From Acetobacteraceae bacterium (GTDB lineage: Bacteria > Pseudomonadota > Alphaproteobacteria > Acetobacterales > Acetobacteraceae), in assembly GCA_027323595.1 (NCBI GenBank), contig DAHWBL010000429.1, positions 1-12,452 of the forward strand: a stretch of DNA of 12,452 nucleotides, in the 5' to 3' direction. The notes beneath the pieces are model-generated. The model had not been told where the DNA came from. It worked only from the letters and a program-made list of their open reading frames with translations, and did not search any database. The translations under genes and the position numbers were made by a program. This document shows positions 1 through 5,995 of the stretch, piece after piece. Within the stretch, counting starts at the first letter, position 1. Every line of letters begins with the position of its first letter.

Positions 1-207
1 GCCCATTTTGTCGCCGGCCTCGGCCAGCGCGAGGGTGAAGCCGTCACGCAGATCGTTGCCGATGGCACCTTCGGGGCCGGAGAAGGTGGAGATGAAGCCG
101 ATCCTGATCGGACCGGCGGCTTGCGCGAAGGCGGATGGCGCGAAGGCGGATGGCGCCAACGCGGTGACAGCCAGCAGAACGGCCAGACGGCGGGCGATGT
201 GGCGCAT
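1..207 (-). CDS. ABC-importer substrate-binding protein, second tandem copy (5' part only)
   Basis: This is the first 69 codons of a type I periplasmic substrate-binding protein (Leu/Ile/Val-binding-protein superfamily); the rest lies beyond the left edge. The start at 207 is chosen because it gives a typical signal peptide (MRHIARRLAVLLAV, then an Ala/Pro/Ser-rich cleavage region) and aligns with the start of the complete copy at 1494; both have a purine-rich GGATGGAAA just upstream. The mature part begins PIRIGFISTFSGPEGAIGND, the first beta strand and ligand-loop region of the family. Bases 1-110 match bases 1297-1406 of the other copy at all but three positions, whereas the signal-peptide parts differ. 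It should bind a small solute in the periplasm and pass it to an ABC permease, but no permease or ATPase gene is visible. Family call is confident; the ligand is unknown. Confidence 0.85.
   Translation of the reverse strand, partial: MRHIARRLAVLLAVTALAPSAFAPSAFAQAAGPIRIGFISTFSGPEGAIGNDLRDGFTLALAEAGDKMG
123..156 (-). repeat. 15-bp tandem duplication in a signal-peptide coding region
   Basis: A 15-base unit (plus strand GCGAAGGCGGATGGC, in any phase) occurs twice in direct succession, plus a few extra matching bases. Being five codons long, it keeps the frame and duplicates the peptide APSAF, giving APSAFAPSAFAQ at the predicted signal peptidase I site. The complete paralogue at 301-1494 has ASAQT here and no duplication, so the event happened after the genes diverged. 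Confidence 0.85.
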
Positions 208-247
208 GCGTTTCCATCCAGTTTCGTGCGGTGAATTTCTCCGCGCG

Positions 248-276
248 ATGGTTGGCCAGCCGACCGGCGATGTCAA
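248..276 (-). promoter_or_regulatory. Putative sigma70-type promoter of the truncated binding-protein gene
   Basis: Read leftward, TTGACA (plus 271-276) is followed by a 17-base spacer and AACCAT (plus 248-253), about 40 bases before the ATG at 207. The -35 box is perfect and the -10 box weak (3 of 6). The block 248-278 matches 1536-1566 upstream of the paralogue at 28 of 31 positions, with both hexamers and the spacer length unchanged, while the leader between block and ATG has diverged. That contrast supports a functional element. Confidence 0.6.
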
Positions 277-300
277 ATCACGTCGGGCATTTCGGGGCTT

Positions 301-1494
301 TCACCCGGCCGGCGGCAGGTGGCATTCCCTGGCGTAGCTGTCGTTGATCTGTTGCGCCGCCACGCCCTTGTAGAGCCCGGTCCAGCGGCCCTTCGCGTCC
401 TGCCCGATCACCGTTTCGTACATGTTCTGGATCGGGAAATGGTTGGTGTTGAACGCGAAATATCCGCGCACGCTGTCGAACTTCACGCCCTCCAGCGCGC
501 GGCGGAAGGCCGGCTTGTCCTCGATGTCGCCGTGAACGGCGGCGATCGCGGCGGCGAGCAGGCGGGCGGTGTCGTAGGCCACGGCGGCATAGGCCGAGGG
601 GATTCGGTGATATTTCGCCTCGAACGCCTCGTCGAAATGCCGGCTCGCCGGATTGTCCAGCCCTTCGGTCCAGTTGGTGATCACCGTGATCGCCTTGGCC
701 GCCTCGCCGAGCGCGGGCAGCGTCAATGCATCCACGCTGCCCGGGCCGGTGTAGAGCGGGATGTCGGACAGGCCGGCGGCGACATATTGCTTGACGAAAT
801 TCACCGTCATGCCGCCGGGCAGGAAGAACATCACCGCGGCGGGCTTCCTGGCGCGGATGTCGGCGATCTGGCTGGCGAAATCCATCTGCGGGAAGGCGGT
901 GTAGACCTCGGCCATCACCTCGCCGTGGTAGAAGCGCTTGAAGCCGGTGAGCATGTCGCGCCCGGCCGGGTAGTTCGGCGCGATCATGTAGACGCTGGGG
1001 ATTTTTTTCTTGTCGAAATAGACGCCCACGGCCTCGAACAGCGTGTCGTTCTGATGGCTGGCGGAGAAGAAGAGCGGCTGGCAGCCCTTGCCGGCGAGCT
1101 GGCTGGGGCCGGCATTGGCGGAGACGTAGAACACGCCGGCATCCATGACCGGTTTGATCGTGCCCAGCATGACGTTGGAGAAATTGATTCCGGTCATGAT
1201 CTGCACATGGTCGGATTCGAGCATCTTGTCGGCGAGCTGGCGGCCGATGTCGGGCTTGGTCTGGTCGTCGCCATAGATCATGGTGACGGGCCGGCCGCCC
1301 ATTTTGTCGCCGGTCTCGGCCAGCGCGAGGGTGAAGCCGTCACGCAGATCGTTGCCGATGGCACCTTCGGGGCCGGAGAAGGTGGAGATGAAGCCGATCT
1401 TGATTGGCCCCGGAGCTTGCGCGGGCGGGGTCTGTGCCGAGGCGAGCGTGGTGGCGGCGAGCAGCACGGCCAGGCCATGGGCGAGGTGGCGCAT
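301..1494 (-). CDS. ABC-importer periplasmic substrate-binding protein (LivK-like, type I)
   Basis: A 397-residue protein of the type I periplasmic-binding-protein family (Peripla_BP_6, COG0683), which captures a solute for an ABC importer. The start at 1494 gives a clean signal peptide (MRHLAHGLAVLLAATTLASA, then QT) and has AAGGGATGG upstream; an in-frame ATG at 1524 would add ten residues before it and spoil it. The first lobe opens with PIKIGFISTFSGPEGAIGND. Later come SANAGPSQLAGKGC and APNYPAGRD, patterns I associate with the branch that includes importers for aromatic acids as well as amino acids; this is recollection and does not fix the ligand. Length fits the family. It has its own promoter-like element, lies 93 bases after a LysR gene and 93 bases before a second near-identical copy. 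No permease or ATPase gene is in view, so it may be an orphan binding protein or part of a cluster to the left. Confidence 0.9.
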   Translation of the reverse strand: MRHLAHGLAVLLAATTLASAQTPPAQAPGPIKIGFISTFSGPEGAIGNDLRDGFTLALAETGDKMGGRPVTMIYGDDQTKPDIGRQLADKMLESDHVQIMTGINFSNVMLGTIKPVMDAGVFYVSANAGPSQLAGKGCQPLFFSASHQNDTLFEAVGVYFDKKKIPSVYMIAPNYPAGRDMLTGFKRFYHGEVMAEVYTAFPQMDFASQIADIRARKPAAVMFFLPGGMTVNFVKQYVAAGLSDIPLYTGPGSVDALTLPALGEAAKAITVITNWTEGLDNPASRHFDEAFEAKYHRIPSAYAAVAYDTARLLAAAIAAVHGDIEDKPAFRRALEGVKFDSVRGYFAFNTNHFPIQNMYETVIGQDAKGRWTGLYKGVAAQQINDSYARECHLPPAG

Positions 1495-1535
1495 CGGTTT
1501 CCATCCCTTTGTTGCGTGAAGCAAACTTGTTGGGG

Positions 1536-1564
1536 ATGGTTGGCCAGGCCGCCGGCGATGTCAA
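1536..1564 (-). promoter_or_regulatory. Putative sigma70-type promoter of the complete binding-protein gene
   Basis: Read leftward: TTGACA (plus 1559-1564), a 17-base spacer, and AACCAT (plus 1536-1541), 41 bases from the ATG at 1494. It lies in the 93-base gap after the LysR gene, so the binding protein can be transcribed on its own. The same block precedes the truncated paralogue (248-276), which is the main support; the -10 match alone is poor. Confidence 0.6.
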
Positions 1565-1587
1565 ATAAAACGGCCGGTCAGCCGCGA

Positions 1588-2487
1588 TCAGCGATCATGC
1601 AGGCGTTGCAGCAGGAAATCGCGGAACACCGCGACGCGCTTGGAATTGCGCAGCTCCTCGGGATAGACGAAATAGACGTCCAGCGTCGGCCCCTTCACCT
1701 CGGGCAGGATGCGGGTGAGGCCGGGGGCGCCGTTGGCCATGTAGTCGGGCAGCACGCCGATGCCCACGCCGGTTTCGATCGCGTGCATCATGGCCTGGAG
1801 GTTATTGACCTCCAGCACGGCGCGGCGCGGGTTGCCGGGGGCGCGGCCAACCTCGGCCAGCCAGTCGATTTCGGCCACCGGCGGACGGTAATTGCCGAAC
1901 AGCACCACGCGGTGCGTGTCCAGATCTTCCGCCTTGGCTGGCGTGCCGTGCTTTTTCAGATAATCCGGCGACGCGACGATGTGCCATTCCATGTTCATCA
2001 GATGGCGCTGCACGAGGTCCGGCTGTTTGGGCGGGTGCATGCGGATCGCGACATCCGCCTCGCGCATGGCCAGATCGAGATCGGTGTCATCGAGCAGGAG
2101 CGAGACGGTGACATCGGGGTAGGTGTCGAGGAAGCGCGACAGGCGCGGCGCCAGCCAGGACACGCCGAAGCCGAAGGTGGTGGTGACCTTGAGCCGCCCG
2201 GTCGGGCGTTCCTTGCTTTCGGTCAGCAGTGCCTCGGTCATGGCGAGCTTGGCGAACACCTCGCGCACGGTGCGGTTGAGCTGTTCGCCCTGCTCGGTCA
2301 GGATCAGCCCGCGGGCGTGGCGGTGAAACAGCGGCACCTGCAAGGCTTCCTCGAGCGCCGAGATCTGGCGCGAGACCGCCGACTGGCTGAGGTTGAGCGT
2401 GTCGCCGGCATGGGTGAAGCTCCCTGCCTCGGCGACCGCGTGGAAAACGCGCAGCTTGTCCCAATCCATCTGGTGTGCCCGATCCAT
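1588..2487 (-). CDS. LysR-family transcriptional regulator, LsrB/VtlR-like
   Basis: A 299-residue LysR-type regulator of normal length. Residues about 7-66 form the winged helix-turn-helix (DWDKLRVFHAVAEAGSFTHA, then LSQSAVSRQISALE and VPLFHRHARGLILTEQG). Residues about 95-295 are the periplasmic-binding-like effector domain. It lies just downstream of trxB on the same strand, the position of LsrB in Sinorhizobium and VtlR in Brucella, and its N-terminus closely resembles those proteins as I recall them. The start at 2487 has GGGG about 7 bases upstream; Met7 (2469), starting MDWDKLRVF, is the alternative. The protein contains no cysteine, so the disulfide-based redox sensing reported for Sinorhizobium LsrB cannot operate here. 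Targets may include trxB or the binding-protein genes, but nothing in the sequence proves this. Confidence 0.92.
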   Translation of the reverse strand: MDRAHQMDWDKLRVFHAVAEAGSFTHAGDTLNLSQSAVSRQISALEEALQVPLFHRHARGLILTEQGEQLNRTVREVFAKLAMTEALLTESKERPTGRLKVTTTFGFGVSWLAPRLSRFLDTYPDVTVSLLLDDTDLDLAMREADVAIRMHPPKQPDLVQRHLMNMEWHIVASPDYLKKHGTPAKAEDLDTHRVVLFGNYRPPVAEIDWLAEVGRAPGNPRRAVLEVNNLQAMMHAIETGVGIGVLPDYMANGAPGLTRILPEVKGPTLDVYFVYPEELRNSKRVAVFRDFLLQRLHDR

Positions 2488-2525
2488 CAGTTGCCCCGGA
2501 TATCCCGATCCATGCGTGCGCGCGA

Positions 2526-2537
2526 TTTGGTACCAAA
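2526..2537. promoter_or_regulatory. Perfect 12-bp palindrome before the LysR gene, candidate operator
   Basis: TTTGGTACCAAA is a perfect palindrome in the 101-base gap between trxB and the LysR gene, about 39 bases before the regulator's ATG. With one mismatched pair it extends to GCGATTTGGTACCAAAGCGC on the minus-strand reading axis. It is an A/T-containing island in GC-rich DNA. LysR proteins bind imperfect dyads in their own promoters, so an autoregulatory site is plausible. The classic T-N11-A pattern is not evident. A terminator is unlikely because no loop or T-tract is present. Confidence 0.4.
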
Positions 2538-2588
2538 GCGCAGCATGCCCGACCGTCCGAGTCGGAAGAAAGCTTTGATTTGCATGTT

Positions 2589-3557
2589 CTATTCCGCCGC
2601 CAGCTCGGCGCCGGCGCGGCCCGCCGTGGCGAGATAATGCTCGGCCTGTAGGGCGGCCATGCAGCCGGTGCCCGCCGCGGTCACCGCCTGGCGGAAGATG
2701 CGGTCCTGCACGTCGCCGGCGGCGAACACGCCAGGGACCGAGGTGGCGGTGCTGCCTGGCGTGGTGACGACGTAGCCGTCGGCGTCGAGCGCGATCTGGC
2801 CGGCGAAGAGCGCGGTCGCCGGGCTGTGGCCGATGGCGATGAACACGCCGTCGAGCGCGAGCCGGCTGGTCTGGCCGTCACGGTCGCGCAGCACCACGCC
2901 ATCGACGCCGGGCGGGCTGCCGGCGGCGGTGATCTCCAGCACCTCGCTGTTCCAGACGACATCGATCTTCGGATTGGCGAACAGGCGCTGTTGCAGGATT
3001 TTCTCGGCGCGCAGGCTGTCGCGGCGATGAATGAGGGTCACCCGCGCGGCGTGGTGGGTGAGATAGAGCGCCTCCTCCACGGCGGAGTTGCCGCCGCCGA
3101 CCACCGCGACATGGCGGCCACGGAAAAAGAACCCGTCGCAGGTGGCGCAGGCCGACACGCCCGCCCCTTGCAGGCGCTGCTCGGACGGCAGCCCGAGCCA
3201 GCGGGCCTGCGCGCCGGTGGCGATGATGACCGCGTCGGCGAGATAGATGTCGCCCGAATCGCCGGTGCAGCGGAACGGGCGGCGGCTGAAATCCACCGCG
3301 GTGATGATGTCGTTGATGATGGTGGTGCCCACATGCGCGGCCTGCGCCTGCATCTGCTCCATCAGCCACGGCCCCTGGATCGCCTCGGCGAAGCCCGGAT
3401 AATTCTCGACATCGGTGGTGATGGTGAGCTGCCCGCCAGGTTGCAGCCCGGCGACCAGGATGGGCGCGAGGGCGGCGCGCGCGGCGTAGATCGCGGCGGT
3501 ATAGCCGGCGGGCCCGGCGCCGATCACCAGGACGGGGGCGGTGTGGGTGGTGGACAT
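2589..3557 (-). CDS. trxB: Thioredoxin-disulfide reductase (NADPH)
   Basis: A 322-residue cytosolic flavoenzyme that moves electrons from NADPH through FAD and a cysteine pair to thioredoxin. Visible in order: the FAD-binding Rossmann motif VLVIGAGPAGYTAAIYAARA near residue 10; the redox-active CATC (Cys137 and Cys140) in SACATCDG; the NADPH motif VVGGGNSAVEEALYL followed by HRRDSLRAEK; and the C-terminal FAD motif GVFAAGDVQDRIFRQAVTAA. All low-molecular-weight TrxB hallmarks are intact and length is typical. The start at 3557 (MSTTHTAPV) is preferred over an in-frame upstream ATG at 3653, because the family begins a few residues before the FAD motif and the 32 extra residues are low-complexity. 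It is followed by the LysR gene on the same strand and is divergent from the Lrp-type gene. Confidence 0.97.
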   Translation of the reverse strand: MSTTHTAPVLVIGAGPAGYTAAIYAARAALAPILVAGLQPGGQLTITTDVENYPGFAEAIQGPWLMEQMQAQAAHVGTTIINDIITAVDFSRRPFRCTGDSGDIYLADAVIIATGAQARWLGLPSEQRLQGAGVSACATCDGFFFRGRHVAVVGGGNSAVEEALYLTHHAARVTLIHRRDSLRAEKILQQRLFANPKIDVVWNSEVLEITAAGSPPGVDGVVLRDRDGQTSRLALDGVFIAIGHSPATALFAGQIALDADGYVVTTPGSTATSVPGVFAAGDVQDRIFRQAVTAAGTGCMAALQAEHYLATAGRAGAELAAE

Positions 3558-3855
3558 CGGTGGGAGGCTTCTTCGGTCTGGCCCGCCTCTGTCAGCGGCG
3601 ACAGCGCGGGACGGGTGAGATGACGCGGGGCAGCATGATATGGCCCGCGGCACCGCCGAGGCAAGCAGTCATGCGTGCGGCGCAACCCTTTTCAGGGCGT
3701 TCGGCCACGCCACATCCGTGTCGGGCCCGCGTTCGCCGGGCTTGCGCCGATGCCCGTGGAATAATATTGCGCAAAGCGCGAACCAGCCGCATTGAATCAA
3801 AACTCCAAATCCTCCTTTCAGCCCCCACACTTCCAGCGACGAGTCGGAACCCATC
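3558..3855. promoter_or_regulatory. Divergent intergenic region between trxB and the Lrp-type gene
   Basis: These 298 bases hold no convincing gene and must carry the start signals of both neighbours. The notable part is a relatively A/T-rich segment at about 3759-3830. It contains ATAATATTGCGC, which read leftward gives TATTAT (plus 3761-3766, a 5 of 6 match to a -10 box) without a recognisable -35, and the dyads TTGCGCAA (3767-3774) and GCGCAAAGCGC (3769-3779), possible Lrp-type operator sequence. The trxB-proximal half has two small hairpins (3589-3604, and 3684-3701 with a bulge) of unknown meaning. No exact promoter can be fixed by eye. Confidence 0.45.
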
Positions 3856-4401
3856 ATGAAACCAAAGCAGCCCGTCCCGTTCGCCCCCCTGCCCGACCCG
3901 GCCCGTGCGGACGGACCGCCGGGCACCGGCAGCGGCGTCGCCATCGCCGACCTGGACGCCATCGACCGGCGCATCCTGGCCGAATTGCAGACCGACGGGC
4001 GGATGACCAATGTGGAGCTGGCCCGCCGCGCCGGCATCTCCGCCCCGCCCTGCCTGCGCCGGGTGCGCCGGCTGGAGGAGGAAGGGGTGATCCGCGGCTA
4101 CCATGCCGACACCGACCCGCAGCGGCTGGGCTGGGAGATCATGTTCTTCGTCATCGTCGGGCTCGACAGCCAGAAGGAAAGCGTGCTGTCCGGGTTCGAG
4201 CGCGAGGTGGCGTCCTGGCCGGAGGTGCGCGAATGCCACATGATCCGCGGTGGCGGCGATTTCCTGCTGCGGCTGGTGGCGCGCGACACCCAGCATGAGA
4301 ATCTTCTCACCCAGCGGCTGACCGGCGCGCCGAGCGTGACGCGGGTGCAGACGCTGCAAACCATCCGCACCAGCCGCAGCCTGTCCGGCGTGCCGTTCTG
4401 A
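3856..4401 (+). CDS. Lrp/AsnC-family transcriptional regulator
   Basis: A 181-residue DNA-binding regulator of the leucine-responsive/AsnC type. Residues about 32-82 form the winged helix-turn-helix (LDAIDRRILAELQTDGRMTN, LARRAGISAPPCLRRVRRLE, EEGVIRGYHA). Residues about 95-172 form the RAM ligand-sensing and oligomerisation domain, with GGGDFLLRLVARD at its core. A Pro/Gly/Ala-rich N-terminal tail of about 30 residues precedes the usual family start and is probably disordered; no better internal start is evident, though the Shine-Dalgarno before 3856 is weak. The gene is divergent from trxB. In Sinorhizobium and Brucella I recall an lrp-trxB-LysR gene order, so this may be the same neighbourhood with lrp inverted. 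The glycosyltransferase gene follows seven bases later, suggesting cotranscription. An amino acid is the usual effector; the actual one is unknown. Confidence 0.94.
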   Translation: MKPKQPVPFAPLPDPARADGPPGTGSGVAIADLDAIDRRILAELQTDGRMTNVELARRAGISAPPCLRRVRRLEEEGVIRGYHADTDPQRLGWEIMFFVIVGLDSQKESVLSGFEREVASWPEVRECHMIRGGGDFLLRLVARDTQHENLLTQRLTGAPSVTRVQTLQTIRTSRSLSGVPF

Positions 4402-4408
4402 GTTTCTG

Positions 4409-5914
4409 ATGCGCCTGTCGCCGCTTGGATGGTGGACGGTCGGCGCGGTGCTGGCGCTGACCGGGGTTCGGCTGGTGATGGCGGCGATCGTGCCGCTGTC
4501 GGCCGACGAGGCCTATTACTGGGTGTGGTCGCGCGCGCTCGCCGCCGGCTATCCGGACCATCCGCCGATGGTGGCGCTGTGGATCAGGCTTGGCACCTGG
4601 ATCGCCGGGCCGGGGGTGCTGGGCATCCGCCTGCTCGGCCCGCTGGCGGCGCTGCTGGGCAGCGGGCTGATCGGCTGTGCCGCGAGCGATCTGCGGCCGG
4701 GGCGCGGTGTCGGGGCGCGGGCGGTGCTGCTGTTCAACGCGACGCTGCTGCTGGGCGCGGGCTCGGTGGCGATGACGCCGGACACGCCGCTGCTGTTCTG
4801 GTCGGTGGCGTGCCTGGCCGCGGTGGCGCGCGCGCTGCGCAGCGGGCGCGGGGCCTGGTGGCTGGCCGCGGGGATCGCGCTCGGGGCGGCCGGGGCAAGC
4901 AAATACACCGCCTTGTTCCTGCCGCTGGGCATCGGCGCGGCGCTGCTGCATCCGGCATCGCGGCATTGGTGGCGCAGCCCGTTTCCGTGGCTGGGGGCGG
5001 CGGTGGCGGGCGCGATGGTGGCGCCGGTGCTGCTGTGGAATGCCGACCATGGGTGGGTCAGCCTGCTGCGCCAGGGCGGGCGGGTGGGCGCGTGGGAGCC
5101 GCGCCGGGCGGTGGGGTTCGTGGGCGAACTGATCGGCGGGCAGATCGGGCTAGCGACCCCGCTGGTGTTCGTGCTGATGCTGCGCGGGGTGGCCGCGCAG
5201 GCCCGCGCCGCGCGCGCCGACCCCGCCGCCGCGCTGCTCGCCGCCCTGGTGGTGATCCCGGCGGTGGTGTTCATCGAGCATGCGCTCGGCGACCGGGTGC
5301 AGGGCAACTGGCCGGGGATCGTCTATCCGGCGGCGATCATCGCGGCGGCCGCCCTGCCCGGCCGTGCCTGGCGGCCGGCGATGTGGCTGGGGCTTGCGCT
5401 CACCGCGCTGGTCTATGTGCAGGCGGCGAGTTTCATTTTGCCGTTGCCGCCGCTGAAGGACCCGGCGCAGCTGCGGCTGGCGGGCTGGGCCGAGCTGGCC
5501 GGGCAGGCCGAGCGGGCGCGCGCGGCGGCGGGGCTGGGCTTCATCGCCGCGGACCAGTACGGCATCGCCGCCGAGCTGGCCTGGCAGGGAAAAACCACGG
5601 CGCCGGTGATCGCGGCCGGGGAGCGCTGGCGGCTGTTTGATCTGCCGGCGCCGGCGGCGGGCGAGGCGGCCGGGCTGCTGGTGCAGAGCGCGCGGCGGCT
5701 GACCGACCCCGATCCGGCGATCTGGGCCTCCGCCGAGCGCATCGGCAGCGCCGCCAGGATGGGCAGCGGCGGGGTCGCCGAGCCGTTCCGGCTGTGGCGG
5801 GTGGTGCCGCGCGCCGGCGCGCCGCTCGTGGTACTTCCGCGCGCGGGCGCGCCGCTGGTGGTACTTCCGCGCGCGGGCGCGCCGCTGGTGGTGCTGCCGC
5901 GCCGGGGGGATTGA
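4409..5914 (+). CDS. Membrane glycosyltransferase, ArnT/PMT_2 type (GT-C fold)
   Basis: A 501-residue multi-pass inner-membrane protein of the GT39/GT83 class, enzymes that take a sugar from a polyprenyl-phosphate carrier and attach it to a lipid or protein on the periplasmic side. After the first membrane helix (about residues 8-30) comes ADEAYYWVWS, with the acidic pair Asp33-Glu34 where the family has its catalytic aspartate, then YPDHPPMVALWIRLG and MTPDTPLLFW, all family hallmarks. About nine or ten hydrophobic segments follow, ending near residue 395 with a soluble tail. Acceptor and sugar cannot be told; lipid A or surface glycan modification is a reasonable guess. The start at 4409 lacks a clear Shine-Dalgarno and follows the Lrp-type stop by seven bases, consistent with translational coupling. 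The extreme C-terminus is a tandem repeat described separately. Confidence 0.88.
   Translation: MRLSPLGWWTVGAVLALTGVRLVMAAIVPLSADEAYYWVWSRALAAGYPDHPPMVALWIRLGTWIAGPGVLGIRLLGPLAALLGSGLIGCAASDLRPGRGVGARAVLLFNATLLLGAGSVAMTPDTPLLFWSVACLAAVARALRSGRGAWWLAAGIALGAAGASKYTALFLPLGIGAALLHPASRHWWRSPFPWLGAAVAGAMVAPVLLWNADHGWVSLLRQGGRVGAWEPRRAVGFVGELIGGQIGLATPLVFVLMLRGVAAQARAARADPAAALLAALVVIPAVVFIEHALGDRVQGNWPGIVYPAAIIAAAALPGRAWRPAMWLGLALTALVYVQAASFILPLPPLKDPAQLRLAGWAELAGQAERARAAAGLGFIAADQYGIAAELAWQGKTTAPVIAAGERWRLFDLPAPAAGEAAGLLVQSARRLTDPDPAIWASAERIGSAARMGSGGVAEPFRLWRVVPRAGAPLVVLPRAGAPLVVLPRAGAPLVVLPRRGD
5801..5908 (+). repeat. 30-bp coding minisatellite at the glycosyltransferase C-terminus
   Basis: About three and a half direct repeats with no spacers. 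Units at 5828-5857 and 5858-5887 are identical 30-mers encoding VVLPRAGAPL. A 27-base first unit (5801-5827) lacks one codon, and a partial fourth unit starts at 5888 and runs into VVLPRRGD and the stop. The period is ten codons, so gain or loss of a unit keeps the frame and only changes tail length. The homologous part of the enzyme seems to end at FRLWRV just before the repeat. Confidence 0.92.
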
Positions 5915-5921
5915 CGCGGGG

Positions 5922-5952
5922 CTTACACATCTGTTTGAACCGTCCGTGTAAG
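5922..5952. promoter_or_regulatory. Inverted repeat CTTACAC-N17-GTGTAAG before the lactonase gene
   Basis: Perfect 7-bp arms (5922-5928 and 5946-5952) separated by 17 bases lie in the 81-base gap between the glycosyltransferase stop and the lactonase-like start. The arms are A/T-containing in GC-rich DNA and sit 44 bases from the ATG at 5996. TTGACG (5911-5916, overlapping the upstream stop) with a 17-base spacer leads to TTTGAA (5934-5939), a weak promoter that the repeat would straddle, so an operator is plausible. The long loop and lack of a T-tract argue against a terminator. Confidence 0.35.
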
Positions 5953-5995
5953 GCGTCGCGCCATCCACGGGGAAACTCCAGCAGGACATGATCGC

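Noticed and set aside
2553..2571. GC-rich stem around CCGACCGTCCGAGTCGG after trxB as a terminator
   Set aside because: The stem is five base pairs with no following T-tract in the trxB reading direction, and the next gene on the same strand is close.
319..2637. Open frame of about 770 codons on the plus strand, antisense to the binding-protein and LysR genes
   Set aside because: Its product is a His/Arg/Gly/Ala-rich sequence without domain character, exactly opposite two clear genes. Such frames arise from third-position G/C bias in GC-rich DNA.
3558..3653. Upstream ATG for trxB at 3653
   Set aside because: The 32 extra residues are low-complexity and absent from TrxB family members; the ATG at 3557 puts the FAD motif at its usual place.
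5801..5908. Repeat block considered as a CRISPR array
   Set aside because: The units abut directly with no spacers, lie inside a coding frame and have a ten-codon period.
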